Source: CANLBN01 sp050633525 (lineage in GTDB: Bacteria; Pseudomonadota; Gammaproteobacteria; Pseudomonadales; Cellvibrionaceae). From it: 64,000 bases of DNA. The translations under genes were made by a program, and so were the position numbers. Under the pieces are notes generated by a model. That model was not told the DNA's origin. It saw only the letters and a list, made by a program, of their open reading frames with translations, and did no database searches. Below are positions 8,512 to 15,979 of the stretch, piece by piece. Within the stretch, counting starts at the first letter, position 1. Every line of letters starts with the position of its first letter. The stretch is from assembly GCA_050633525.1 (NCBI GenBank), contig JBOEGR010000020.1, forward strand, positions 62,001 to 126,000, in the 5' to 3' direction.

Positions 8512-9225
8512 GTGGATAAATTACATATCGATCAGCATATTTCTCAACAGTACAATGCTGTGCTTGATGACTTAAAAACCGAATTTTTAGAAATGGGCGG
8601 TGTCGTTGAGCAACAAATTAATGATGCTGTGCAGGCGATTGCAACATTAGATGCTGAGCTTGCTGAAAAAGTATTAAGAGTTGAAAAAGAAGTAGATGAG
8701 CGGGAAATGGCGCTGGATGATTTGTGTATTCAAATTATTGCCCGTCGTCAGCCAACTGCATCTGACTTACGTTTAGTCATGTCGATTTCTAAAGCGACAC
8801 GTGACTTAGAGCGTATGGGTGATGAGGCCAAAAAAATTGCTAAAATGGCAATAGCTATCTCTGAAGAAGACGAAGTGCCTCATGGCTTTGGGGAGTTGCG
8901 TAACCTAGGACGTCGCGTACAACAAGTGGTTAACGACACTTTAACGGCTTTTGCGCGCTATGATGTTGATACTGCTTTGCAAGTAGCCCATGAAGATAAA
9001 GCAATCGACCAAGAATATGATACGGCAATGCGCGCACTAATAACCTATATGATGGAAGATCCGCGTAATATTTCACGCTCAATGAATATTACTTGGGCTT
9101 TGCGTGCATTGGAGCGAATCGGTGATCATTCAGCGAATATTGCGGAACATATTATCTACCTAGTAAAGGGTTTAGATGTTCGCCATAAAAGCGCCAGTGA
9201 AATGCAAGAAGAAGTTAACCAATAA
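8512..9225 (+). CDS. phoU: Phosphate-signalling complex protein PhoU
   Basis: A 237-residue all-helical protein made of two tandem PhoU repeats. The metal-binding-type motifs ERMGDEAKKIA (first half) and ERIGDHSANIAEH (second half) are present. PhoU connects PstSCAB status to PhoR and keeps PhoB off when phosphate is plentiful. The start is GTG at 8512 with GGAG seven bases upstream. It is the last gene of pstCAB-phoU and is followed by a bidirectional terminator. Confidence 0.96.
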   Translation: MDKLHIDQHISQQYNAVLDDLKTEFLEMGGVVEQQINDAVQAIATLDAELAEKVLRVEKEVDEREMALDDLCIQIIARRQPTASDLRLVMSISKATRDLERMGDEAKKIAKMAIAISEEDEVPHGFGELRNLGRRVQQVVNDTLTAFARYDVDTALQVAHEDKAIDQEYDTAMRALITYMMEDPRNISRSMNITWALRALERIGDHSANIAEHIIYLVKGLDVRHKSASEMQEEVNQ

Positions 9226-9250
9226 CGATGTTTACGTATCGTATAGAAAT

Positions 9251-9280
9251 AAAAAAGGCACATTAATATGTGCCTTTTTT
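9251..9280. terminator. Bidirectional terminator between phoU and the M48 protease gene
   Basis: A 13-bp stem AAAAAAGGCACAT/ATGTGCCTTTTTT with loop TAAT. A-tract and T-tract on the two sides let it serve phoU on the plus strand and the convergent protease gene on the minus strand. Confidence 0.9.
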
Positions 9281-9306
9281 ATTGGTCTTTAAAAATTTTT
9301 TGTTAA

Positions 9307-10563
9307 TTAACGTATCCCTAAACGTTGCAAGCGTCCGCTAGCTTCCTTCCCATACTTCCCTCCCCCTTGAGCAGCTTGTCGATAATAATTAATCGCTTTA
9401 TCTCGTTGCTTATTACGTTGTGCGATCTCCCCTAAATAAAAAGCAGCAACTTGTGTTTGTAATGTTTTATAGCTGGCGGATAAATCGGCCTCGGCACGAG
9501 TGTAATTTTTAAGTTCGTTATATACTAATCCACGATACAGTCGAGGAATAAAAAAGCTTGGCTCTAATTTAATGGCTTTAGAAAAAGCGGATATGGCAGA
9601 TTTATTCTGTTTGGCACGATTATGCAAACGCCCTTTGGTGATTTGAAAGCGCGCTTCTCGTGGCTGAATTCTTATAGCTTGGTTGGTTCTTGTCATAGCC
9701 GTTTTCCAGTCTTTTTTACCTGCAGCTGCAAGCGCTTCTTGATGCTTTTTGTAGGCCGGTTGGTCGCGGCGTATTTGCCGAGTGGCGTTTAAATAAGCCT
9801 GTCGATTACGCACGCCTTTGGGAAAACGTTTAACACGATTTTGATTTTTGGCTACACGTTCCTCAGAAGGTGGGTGGCTGGCAAAAAAATTGCTGAAAGC
9901 ATCATTCTGTCGACCACTTTTTTTAGCAAGTGCAACAAAAGTTTGTTGTAATTCGACGGCGCCATTAACGTCATAACCAGCGGCTGACATAATCTCCATA
10001 CCATACTTGTCCGCTTCTAATTCATTGTCTCTTCCATAGCGCGCCGTTGCGCCCATAGCGAGTGCGCCGGCAGCCTGTCGATAAAGCTGATTATCACTGA
10101 ATGCGGAAGCTAAAACGGCACCACCTTGCCAAAGCGTTCCAGTCGCATGTTGCTCTGCTCCATGCCGTGCTGCCGCATGCACGACTTCGTGCCCCAATAC
10201 AGCGGCAAGTTGGGCTTCGTCTTCCAGCAAGACCAATAAACCTCGGTTGATAGCAATTTTACCGCCCGGCAAGGCCCAAGCGTTTGGAACATCATTGTTA
10301 ATGACTACAAACTCGTAGGGCAGGTTAGGTTGTGCGCTTTTTTTCGCCAACTTTTGTCCTATACGATTGATATAAGCATTCAGTGATTTGTCGATTAAGT
10401 AAGAACCCCCTTGTGATTGAAGGCTAGGCGAATACTGTTGCTCGCCGATGGCAAGTTCTTGCTCAGGACTCATCAAGGTGAGCTGGCTTTTACCCGTGAC
10501 TGGATTAGTGCCGCAGGCGGTAATAGATAAGATTAATGTCAAAATGATGGTTATTTTATACAT
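9307..10563 (-). CDS. M48 family metalloprotease lipoprotein with TPR repeats (BepA-like)
   Basis: A 418-residue protein with a lipobox (SITAC) after a short signal peptide. It has the zinc protease motif HEVVH in LGHEVVHAAARHGAEQ and the downstream ligand region NELEADKYGMEIM. The C-terminal 150 residues form tetratricopeptide repeats. This architecture matches the periplasmic quality-control proteases of the BepA/YfgC group, which act on outer-membrane protein assembly; the exact orthology is inferred. It converges on phoU and is divergent from yaaA. Confidence 0.88.
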   Translation of the reverse strand: MYKITIILTLILSITACGTNPVTGKSQLTLMSPEQELAIGEQQYSPSLQSQGGSYLIDKSLNAYINRIGQKLAKKSAQPNLPYEFVVINNDVPNAWALPGGKIAINRGLLVLLEDEAQLAAVLGHEVVHAAARHGAEQHATGTLWQGGAVLASAFSDNQLYRQAAGALAMGATARYGRDNELEADKYGMEIMSAAGYDVNGAVELQQTFVALAKKSGRQNDAFSNFFASHPPSEERVAKNQNRVKRFPKGVRNRQAYLNATRQIRRDQPAYKKHQEALAAAGKKDWKTAMTRTNQAIRIQPREARFQITKGRLHNRAKQNKSAISAFSKAIKLEPSFFIPRLYRGLVYNELKNYTRAEADLSASYKTLQTQVAAFYLGEIAQRNKQRDKAINYYRQAAQGGGKYGKEASGRLQRLGIR

Positions 10564-10678
10564 GCTTGAACCCTGTTTTACGTATAATTATTTTAGACCT
10601 GTGCTGGTATATAGAAAGCCACACAAAAATGAGCAATTAGGCTATTACTACCCACAAATTACTGAAGAGGTGAAACCC

Positions 10679-11452
10679 GTGTTAATTGTTATATCGCCAG
10701 CTAAAACGCTTGACTATGAAACACCACCCACGACAAAGAAGTCAAGTCAGCCGGCTTTATTGGAGGACTCTCAAGAATTGATTAATGGCCTAAAAAAATT
10801 AGCGCCTCAGGATATCGCTAAACTCATGAAATTGAGCGATAAATTGGGTGCTCTTAACTATGATCGTTATCAGCAATGGCAGCAGCCTTTTACCAAAGAG
10901 AATGCAAAGCAAGCCTTGTTGGCTTTTAAGGGTGATGTCTACACCGGCTTGGATGCGGAGTCCTTCAATCAAGATGAGCTGGCCTTTGCGCAAAAGCACT
11001 TACGCATTCTTTCAGGTTTATATGGTGTGCTAAAACCTTTGGATTTAATGCAGGCTTACCGTTTAGAAATGGGAACAAAGCTAAATAATGCCCGAGGTAA
11101 AGACTTATATGAGTTTTGGGGCGAACGCATTACCACCTTGCTTAACAAACAGCTTAAAAGTCTTAAAAGTGATGTGCTCGTTAACCTAGCCTCTAATGAA
11201 TATTTTAAAGCGGTTAAAAAAGAGCAGCTCAATGCAACGATCATTACTCCCGTATTTAAAGATAAGAAGAATGGCCAATATAAAATCATCAGCTTCTATG
11301 CGAAGAAAGCGAGAGGTTTGATGAGTGCCTACGCGATTGAAAAAGGCATTACTGATGTCGCTAAGCTGAAGCGTTTTAACAAGGAGGGTTACAAATATGC
11401 CAAGGAGCTGAGTGATGACAGTGAGTGGGTATTCACTCGCGAAGAACAATAG
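10679..11452 (+). CDS. yaaA: Peroxide stress protein YaaA (DUF328/UPF0246)
   Basis: Family members bind DNA and lower free intracellular iron during hydrogen peroxide stress in E. coli. From the GTG at 10679 the product is 257 residues, the usual family length, and begins MLIVISPAKTLDYE, the conserved N terminus. GAAGAGG precedes the start by eight bases. Reading further upstream in the same frame gives non-conserved residues, so longer starts are rejected. Other conserved stretches are GDVYTGLDA, LRILSGLYGVLKPLD and NLASNEYFKAV. The gene ends just before an imperfect hairpin and an inverted repeat. Confidence 0.94.
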   Translation: MLIVISPAKTLDYETPPTTKKSSQPALLEDSQELINGLKKLAPQDIAKLMKLSDKLGALNYDRYQQWQQPFTKENAKQALLAFKGDVYTGLDAESFNQDELAFAQKHLRILSGLYGVLKPLDLMQAYRLEMGTKLNNARGKDLYEFWGERITTLLNKQLKSLKSDVLVNLASNEYFKAVKKEQLNATIITPVFKDKKNGQYKIISFYAKKARGLMSAYAIEKGITDVAKLKRFNKEGYKYAKELSDDSEWVFTREEQ

Positions 11453-11474
11453 ATTAGACGAGCCTGAGATTAGG

Positions 11475-11505
11475 CAAGCTTCGCACTGTTATGGTGCAAC
11501 GCTTG
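11475..11505 (+). other. Imperfect hairpin after yaaA
   Basis: CAAGC (11475-11479) and GCAC (11483-11486) pair with GTGC (11494-11497) and GCTTG (11501-11505), with symmetric internal mismatches. There is no T run directly after it, so it is only a weak terminator candidate. It may belong to the neighbouring repeat. Confidence 0.4.
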
Positions 11506-11514
11506 TCAGCATCT

Positions 11515-11572
11515 AAAAAGTGGGGTAAAAAGTGGGGTCAGATCAAACNNGTTTGATCTGACCCCACTTTTT
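11515..11572. repeat. GGGTCAGA-type inverted repeat with an NN gap at its centre
   Basis: Perfect 22-bp arms (11527-11548 and 11551-11572) carry AGTGGGGTCAGATCAAAC and meet at two undetermined bases. The first 12 bp of the left arm (AAAAAGTGGGGT) are duplicated in tandem just before it at 11515-11526. The NN at the exact dyad centre suggests an assembly join or a collapsed spacer. The real locus may contain more sequence, as the related repeat at 2535-2623 has a 45-bp spacer. Confidence 0.8.
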
Positions 11573-11588
11573 GCTTTTTCCATTGGGG

Positions 11589-11924
11589 TTAAGGTTGAAC
11601 CGCTTTGGCCTGATTTTCGATCCATTGCTTGTATTCCGCTTCCCATTGCTTGTACTCCGCATAGGTCTGGCCGCTGGGGTCATTGGCTTTGCGCCATTGG
11701 CGATACTGCTCAAAAGTAGCGGGTTGAGAGCCTTTGGTTACCGTAGATTGAGAACCTTCAGATGCGCTAGATCGAAAGCTATTCTTCGCTTCTGGGGCAG
11801 GCGTAGCGGCATCTACTCCTTCACCAGTATCAATGGATAAGTCATCATAAACAAACTTACTTTTAGAGGAAGAACAGCCCGAAATGGCTATTATTAGAAC
11901 TGACAATGCAAGAATGCGGAACAT
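11589..11924 (-). CDS. Small lipoprotein of unknown function, paralogue of the one at 4.1-4.5 kb
   Basis: A 111-residue protein with signal peptide and lipobox (AISGC). A Ser/Thr-rich middle leads to a C-terminal aromatic-charged segment (FEQYRQWRKANDPSGQ, YAEYKQWEAEYKQW) that lines up with the end of the lipoprotein at 4144-4548. It sits on the minus strand between the repeat and the pstS control region. No known domain was recognised and its function is unknown. Confidence 0.75.
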   Translation of the reverse strand: MFRILALSVLIIAISGCSSSKSKFVYDDLSIDTGEGVDAATPAPEAKNSFRSSASEGSQSTVTKGSQPATFEQYRQWRKANDPSGQTYAEYKQWEAEYKQWIENQAKAVQP

Positions 11925-12040
11925 CTGTTGACTCAGTGTTAAATAGTTAAAAGGGGTAATAAAGCGTATTTGGGATAGTAATCATCCCTGCCACCGCTGT
12001 AAAGGGATAGGGCGACTTATCACTCAATAATCCGTTCACA

Positions 12041-12058
12041 TTGTCATCTTACTGTCAC
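12041..12058 (+). promoter_or_regulatory. Pho box upstream of pstS
   Basis: TTGTCAT, CTTA, CTGTCAC is a near-consensus pair of PhoB half-sites with correct 11-bp spacing. A -10 element TATTAT lies ten bases downstream at 12069-12074, the usual arrangement at PhoB-activated promoters. Confidence 0.9.
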
Positions 12059-12160
12059 ATTGGCGCTCTATTATCACCTCGATCTCGGGAGACAGTGAAT
12101 AGGACTCCCACTATATCGTTCTTAATCTTTAAATAATGAATACCCCTTGGGAGGCTTTCA

Positions 12161-13219
12161 GTGAAAAAATTAACGTTAACTACAGTGAGCACTGCAATTG
12201 CAGCAGCAGCGGCATTGAGCATCAGCGTTTCAGCGTCTGCTCGTGACAGCATCAGTATTGTTGGTTCATCAACAGTGTATCCTTTTGCTACTGTTGTGGC
12301 AGAAAAGTTCGGTAAAACCACACAATTCAAAACACCAACTATTGAATCAACGGGTTCTGGTGGTGGTGCTAAGCTATTTTGTTCTGGCGTTGGTGTGACT
12401 CATCCAGACGTGACCAATGCTTCGCGTCGTATGAAAAAGTCTGAGTTTGAAAAATGTACAGCGAATGGCGTTAAGGTAACAGAAGTGCTTATCGGCTTCG
12501 ACGGAATCGCGGTTGCTAACTCTAAGAAGGCATCTCAGTACGAGTTGACTCGTAAAGACTTATTCTTAGCATTAGCGAAAGACGTGCCTGCAAAAGACGG
12601 TTCTGAAAAGCTAGTTGCTAACCCATATAAAACATGGAAAGACGTTAACCCAGCTCTTCCTAATGTTGCTATCGAAGTATTAGGTCCTCCTCCAACTTCA
12701 GGTACTCGTGACGCGTTCGCTGAGCTTGCAATGGAAGGTGGTTGTAAGAAATTTGCATGGATTAAAGCCATGAAGAAAAAAGACAAAAAAGCCTATAAGT
12801 CAGTTTGTCACACTATTCGTGAAGACGGTGCTTATGTAGAAGCGGGTGAAAACGATAACTTGATCGTACAGAAGCTTCAAAAGAACCCTGATGCTTTAGG
12901 CATTTTCGGCTACAGCTTCTTGGAAGAAAACTCATCGAAAGTGCAAGCGTCTAAAGTTGAAGGTGTTGAGCCAAACTTTGAGACAATTGCTGATAAGAGC
13001 TACACCATTTCTCGTCCATTGTACTTCTACGTTAAAAATAACCACGTAGGTGTTGTGCCGGGTATTGCTGAATACATAGCTGAGTTCACTAAAGAGTCAA
13101 CTTGGGGCCCAGAAGGTTACCTAGCTGAGCGTGGCATGATCCCACTATCAGACGACTTACGTGCTAAGTTTGCAGCTAACGGTAAAAACTTAAAAGCATT
13201 AGAGTTATCTGACTTCTAA
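12161..13219 (+). CDS. pstS: Phosphate ABC transporter substrate-binding protein PstS
   Basis: Periplasmic phosphate-binding protein that delivers phosphate to PstCAB. The 352-residue product starts at GTG (12161) after TTGGGAGG, with a signal peptide ending near SASA-RDS. Phosphate-contact motifs are visible: IVGSSTVYPFA, the Gly/Ser loop STGSGGGAK, DVTNASRRMK and PPPTSGTRDAF. This is the PstS form usual in marine gammaproteobacteria and Pseudomonas. It lies 3 kb from phoU and has its own Pho box and terminator, so it can be made in excess of the membrane parts. Confidence 0.95.
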   Translation: MKKLTLTTVSTAIAAAAALSISVSASARDSISIVGSSTVYPFATVVAEKFGKTTQFKTPTIESTGSGGGAKLFCSGVGVTHPDVTNASRRMKKSEFEKCTANGVKVTEVLIGFDGIAVANSKKASQYELTRKDLFLALAKDVPAKDGSEKLVANPYKTWKDVNPALPNVAIEVLGPPPTSGTRDAFAELAMEGGCKKFAWIKAMKKKDKKAYKSVCHTIREDGAYVEAGENDNLIVQKLQKNPDALGIFGYSFLEENSSKVQASKVEGVEPNFETIADKSYTISRPLYFYVKNNHVGVVPGIAEYIAEFTKESTWGPEGYLAERGMIPLSDDLRAKFAANGKNLKALELSDF

Positions 13220-13330
13220 GATTGCTTTTACGACTGTTTAGTCTTTAGAGGGCCTGCTGTAAACGGATATTATTCGCAGGAAATCCAAGGATAGGATGCA
13301 TCAAGGAAGAGTGACCAAAAATAGGATAGA

Positions 13331-13356
13331 AGCCCAGCTTATGCTGGGCTTTTTTA
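13331..13356 (+). terminator. Intrinsic terminator of pstS
   Basis: An 8-bp stem AGCCCAGC/GCTGGGCT with loop TTAT (13331-13350) is followed by a T run. It is 112 bp past the stop codon. Confidence 0.85.
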
Positions 13357-13360
13357 TGCC

Positions 13361-13461
13361 CTCCAGGGATGGAGGGTACATCCAAAATGCAGGAGCAATT
13401 TTGGAGTGCTCAGGATGAACGGGCCGGTAAATGCTCCTGCATGACCGGCACTTCCTCCATC
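13361..13461. repeat. Fold-back repeat of about 100 bp between pstS and the DUF938 gene
   Basis: Nested inverted repeats are present: GATGGAGG (13368-13375) with CCTCCATC (13454-13461), and ATGCAGGAGCA (13387-13397) with TGCTCCTGCAT (13432-13442). A smaller GCCGGT/ACCGGC pair lies at 13423-13428 and 13444-13449. No ORF with coding character was seen. The layout looks like a small dispersed repeat element, but only one copy is in this window. The remaining sequence between pstS and 13578 shows nothing else clear. Confidence 0.6.
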
Positions 13462-13577
13462 TTTGGCGGTCGCATAGTACCTATACGGATATAGGTACTT
13501 TCTTATTGCTTCCTTTTAAATCAAATAGTACAGTCCATAGTCATCACTCCATAACAGACTATGTGTTCGGACGGTAC

Positions 13578-14171
13578 GTGCTAAAACCCTTCTCGCAAGC
13601 GTGTGAAAATAACGCGCCATCCATCCTCGCTCATTTACAGCGTATTCTGGCTCATTCGGATTCATTATTAGAAGTCGGTAGTGGAACCGGTCAGCATGCG
13701 GTCATTTTTGGTAAGGGTCTACCTCATTTACACTGGCAAACCAGTGATTTACTAGAAAACCATGAGGGTATCTGTCTTTGGTTAGATGAGGCCTCCCTTA
13801 ACAATGTTTCGCCTCCAATAGAATTTGATGTGGCAGAGGAATGCGAGAAAGATGAAAAATACGATGCGATCTTTATGTCCAATACGCTGCATATCTTTAG
13901 TTGGGCGGAAGTGGAGCAGTGCCTTGCTCAAATAGCTAGCTTGTTAAACCCTAATGGTACTCTCATTATTTATGGCCCTTTTAACTACGGTGGTTGTTTT
14001 ACTAGTGAGAGTAATATGCGTTTTGACCAATGGTTAAAAGCAGCAAACCCTCAGCGTGGTATTCGTGATTTCGAACGAGTGGATAAAGTGGCTACTGATC
14101 TTGGTTTTTTATTTGAAGAAGATAATGTGATGCCGGCTAACAATCGTTTATTGGTGTGGCGTTTAAGCTAG
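13578..14171 (+). CDS. DUF938 family SAM-dependent methyltransferase-like protein
   Basis: The product begins KPFSQACENN and has the SAM-binding glycine motif LLEVGSGTGQHAV near residue 30. Further conserved stretches are MSNTLHIFSW and IYGPFNYGG, all typical of the DUF938 (UPF0585, METTL26-like) family. Substrate and reaction are unknown. From the GTG at 13578 it is 197 residues, close to family length. Upstream in-frame GTG codons (for example 13563) and a much longer reading are possible but add non-conserved residues. The Shine-Dalgarno is weak, so the start is uncertain. Confidence 0.82.
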   Translation: MLKPFSQACENNAPSILAHLQRILAHSDSLLEVGSGTGQHAVIFGKGLPHLHWQTSDLLENHEGICLWLDEASLNNVSPPIEFDVAEECEKDEKYDAIFMSNTLHIFSWAEVEQCLAQIASLLNPNGTLIIYGPFNYGGCFTSESNMRFDQWLKAANPQRGIRDFERVDKVATDLGFLFEEDNVMPANNRLLVWRLS

Positions 14172-14188
14172 CTCTGAGGGTTTCGCTT

Positions 14189-15340
14189 TTAGAGTTCAGC
14201 TTTAAAAGGTAAGCGTTTACTGGCTTCTTTAATATAAGCTTTAATTTCTTTTTCTTCGGTGCGTACAAAACGGTCGATAGCATGATGAAATTGGGGGTGG
14301 TTAATCCAATGATAGGAATAAGTTTCTATTGGCGTAAAACCCCTTTGAATTTTATGTTCGCCTTGCGCGCCAGGGTCAAATTTTTGTAGTTTCTGTTTAA
14401 TCGCGTATTCAATCCCTTGATAATAACAGGCTTCAAAGTGAAGTTGATCGTATTCTTCTTTGCACCCCCAATATCGTCCGTAGAGTGTATGACTGTCTTT
14501 AAAATAAAGTGCTGCAGCGATTACCTCGTCATCTTTAATCGCTTGTACCATCATCAGTTTTTCTTTGAGCGTAGAGGCGAGTAAAGGAAAAAATGCTTCT
14601 GTTAAATATCCTTGGCGACCACTGCGTTTAAAATAAGTCATATGATAAAAAAGAAAAAAGTGTTGCCAGTCTTCTTCATTAATGGAGTCAGCTTCTTTAA
14701 CAACTAACTCAATATTTTGTTCTTTTACTTTTTGGCGCTCTTTTTTTAGATTTTTACGTTTACGAGAACTGAAGTGAGAGAGGAAGTCATCAAAATTACA
14801 ATAGCCATCATTTAGCCAATGATATTGACTGCCAGTTCGCTTACAGTAAGAGTGTTGCTGAAAACAGCTTTGATCATTTTTTATTTTTAATAAGTCTAAA
14901 AATAAAAAATGAGATGAAGAATAGTGCTTTGCCTTTACTTCTTGCTCTATTGTTTCTAAGGCAAAAAGTAAAGTTTGTTGCGTATTATCTGAGTTTACGA
15001 TTCCCCAGCGTGGCCCCGTAGCAGGCGTAAAAGGAATCGCATTCAGTAGTTTAGGGTAGTACTGTTCACCGTGCCGGTGAAACGCATCGGCCCAAGACCA
15101 ATCAAAAACATATTCGCCATAAGAGTGATGCTTTAAGAATAGCGGCATCACTAGCAATACTCGCTCGTCGTCTTCTACTATCAGATGATGCGCTTGCCAG
15201 CCTGTCTCGCGTGTTGTGCTTTTGCTATCTTCTAGCGCGGCGAAGAATTCGTGTCGTAAAAAAGGGTAGTCTAGGCCACATAGTTGATTCCATGTGTCAG
15301 AAGAGATGAGATGAATACTGTCTATAAAACGCGCGCGCAT
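14189..15340 (-). CDS. DUF482/COG3146 family GNAT-like acyltransferase
   Basis: A 383-residue cytoplasmic protein with recognisable family blocks: PFLRHEFFAALE near the start, YGEYVFDWSWADAFHRHG, PFTPATGPRW, FSSRKRKNLKKERQK, and CYYQGIEYAIKQ with FDPGAQGEHKIQRGF near the end. COG3146 proteins carry a FemAB/GNAT-like fold and have been linked to peptidoglycan or other aminoacyl transfer, but no reaction is firmly known. It converges with the DUF938 gene, 17 bp apart, and is preceded by an unrelated cytochrome gene. Confidence 0.82.
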   Translation of the reverse strand: MRARFIDSIHLISSDTWNQLCGLDYPFLRHEFFAALEDSKSTTRETGWQAHHLIVEDDERVLLVMPLFLKHHSYGEYVFDWSWADAFHRHGEQYYPKLLNAIPFTPATGPRWGIVNSDNTQQTLLFALETIEQEVKAKHYSSSHFLFLDLLKIKNDQSCFQQHSYCKRTGSQYHWLNDGYCNFDDFLSHFSSRKRKNLKKERQKVKEQNIELVVKEADSINEEDWQHFFLFYHMTYFKRSGRQGYLTEAFFPLLASTLKEKLMMVQAIKDDEVIAAALYFKDSHTLYGRYWGCKEEYDQLHFEACYYQGIEYAIKQKLQKFDPGAQGEHKIQRGFTPIETYSYHWINHPQFHHAIDRFVRTEEKEIKAYIKEASKRLPFKAEL

Positions 15341-15409
15341 ACTGAGGGAGGCTAAAATGGTTTCTATTACTTGTAAACCTTAGCATACGCGGCTGTTTAG
15401 TCTTTGTCT

Positions 15410-15883
15410 TTATTTTTTCTTAGCACGGTATTCGTCGTGGCATCCTTTACATGACTTGCCTAATGCGCCGAAAGCAGGTTTGATAGTGTCTAAGTTGTTC
15501 GACTTTGCCGCTACCACTAGTTTGTCAGAAGCATCGACAAAGGCCTGCATTTTTTTATCAAAATCAGCTTTGTTTTTCCATATATTGGCTTTAGAGCGTG
15601 AGTTTTCTGCTGGGCTTTCGGTCAGGAAGCCGTTCTCAGCTAAATGGCTTAATGAAGCCATTGCACCAGCATGACTTGAAAAGGCCGCGGCATCATAGGC
15701 GACTTTGCCTTTCACCATGCCTGCCATAGGTCCCATATGCCATTTAACCATTTTAAAGGTAGATTGCCGGTAATCGACAGAGGCCGCTTTTGCTTTCTCA
15801 TCTGCGGATATTCCTTGTGTCGTTAACAGCATCATCGAGGTGACAACAAGAGGTTTAAAAAATAAAGATAGTCTTTTGTTCAT
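15410..15883 (-). CDS. Periplasmic c-type cytochrome (cytochrome c'/c-556 family)
   Basis: A 157-residue protein with a signal peptide (cleavage near GISA-DEK) and a single haem-binding CKGCH motif close to the C terminus (CKGCHDEYRAKKK). A C-terminal haem motif on a four-helix bundle is the mark of class II cytochromes c. The conserved early Met and GAMASLSHL helices fit. It probably acts as a soluble periplasmic electron carrier or gas binder; the partner is unknown. No redox gene lies next to it. Confidence 0.88.
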   Translation of the reverse strand: MNKRLSLFFKPLVVTSMMLLTTQGISADEKAKAASVDYRQSTFKMVKWHMGPMAGMVKGKVAYDAAAFSSHAGAMASLSHLAENGFLTESPAENSRSKANIWKNKADFDKKMQAFVDASDKLVVAAKSNNLDTIKPAFGALGKSCKGCHDEYRAKKK

Positions 15884-15979
15884 TATTAATCTCCGGGTGG
15901 GTGTGGGATACAGTATTCAACAAATTAAATATTAAAATGCTCTGGTTCTTGCTTAAAGGTGGTCGTTATTTGTTCAGGT

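Noticed and set aside
9251..9280. Inverted repeat as part of a mobile element
   Set aside because: It sits between convergent genes, with A and T tracts on either side, which is the form of a bidirectional terminator.
10448..10678. An N-terminal extension of yaaA starting inside the protease gene
   Set aside because: The conserved family start is at the GTG at 10679 with a good ribosome-binding site; upstream residues are antisense to the protease gene and not conserved.
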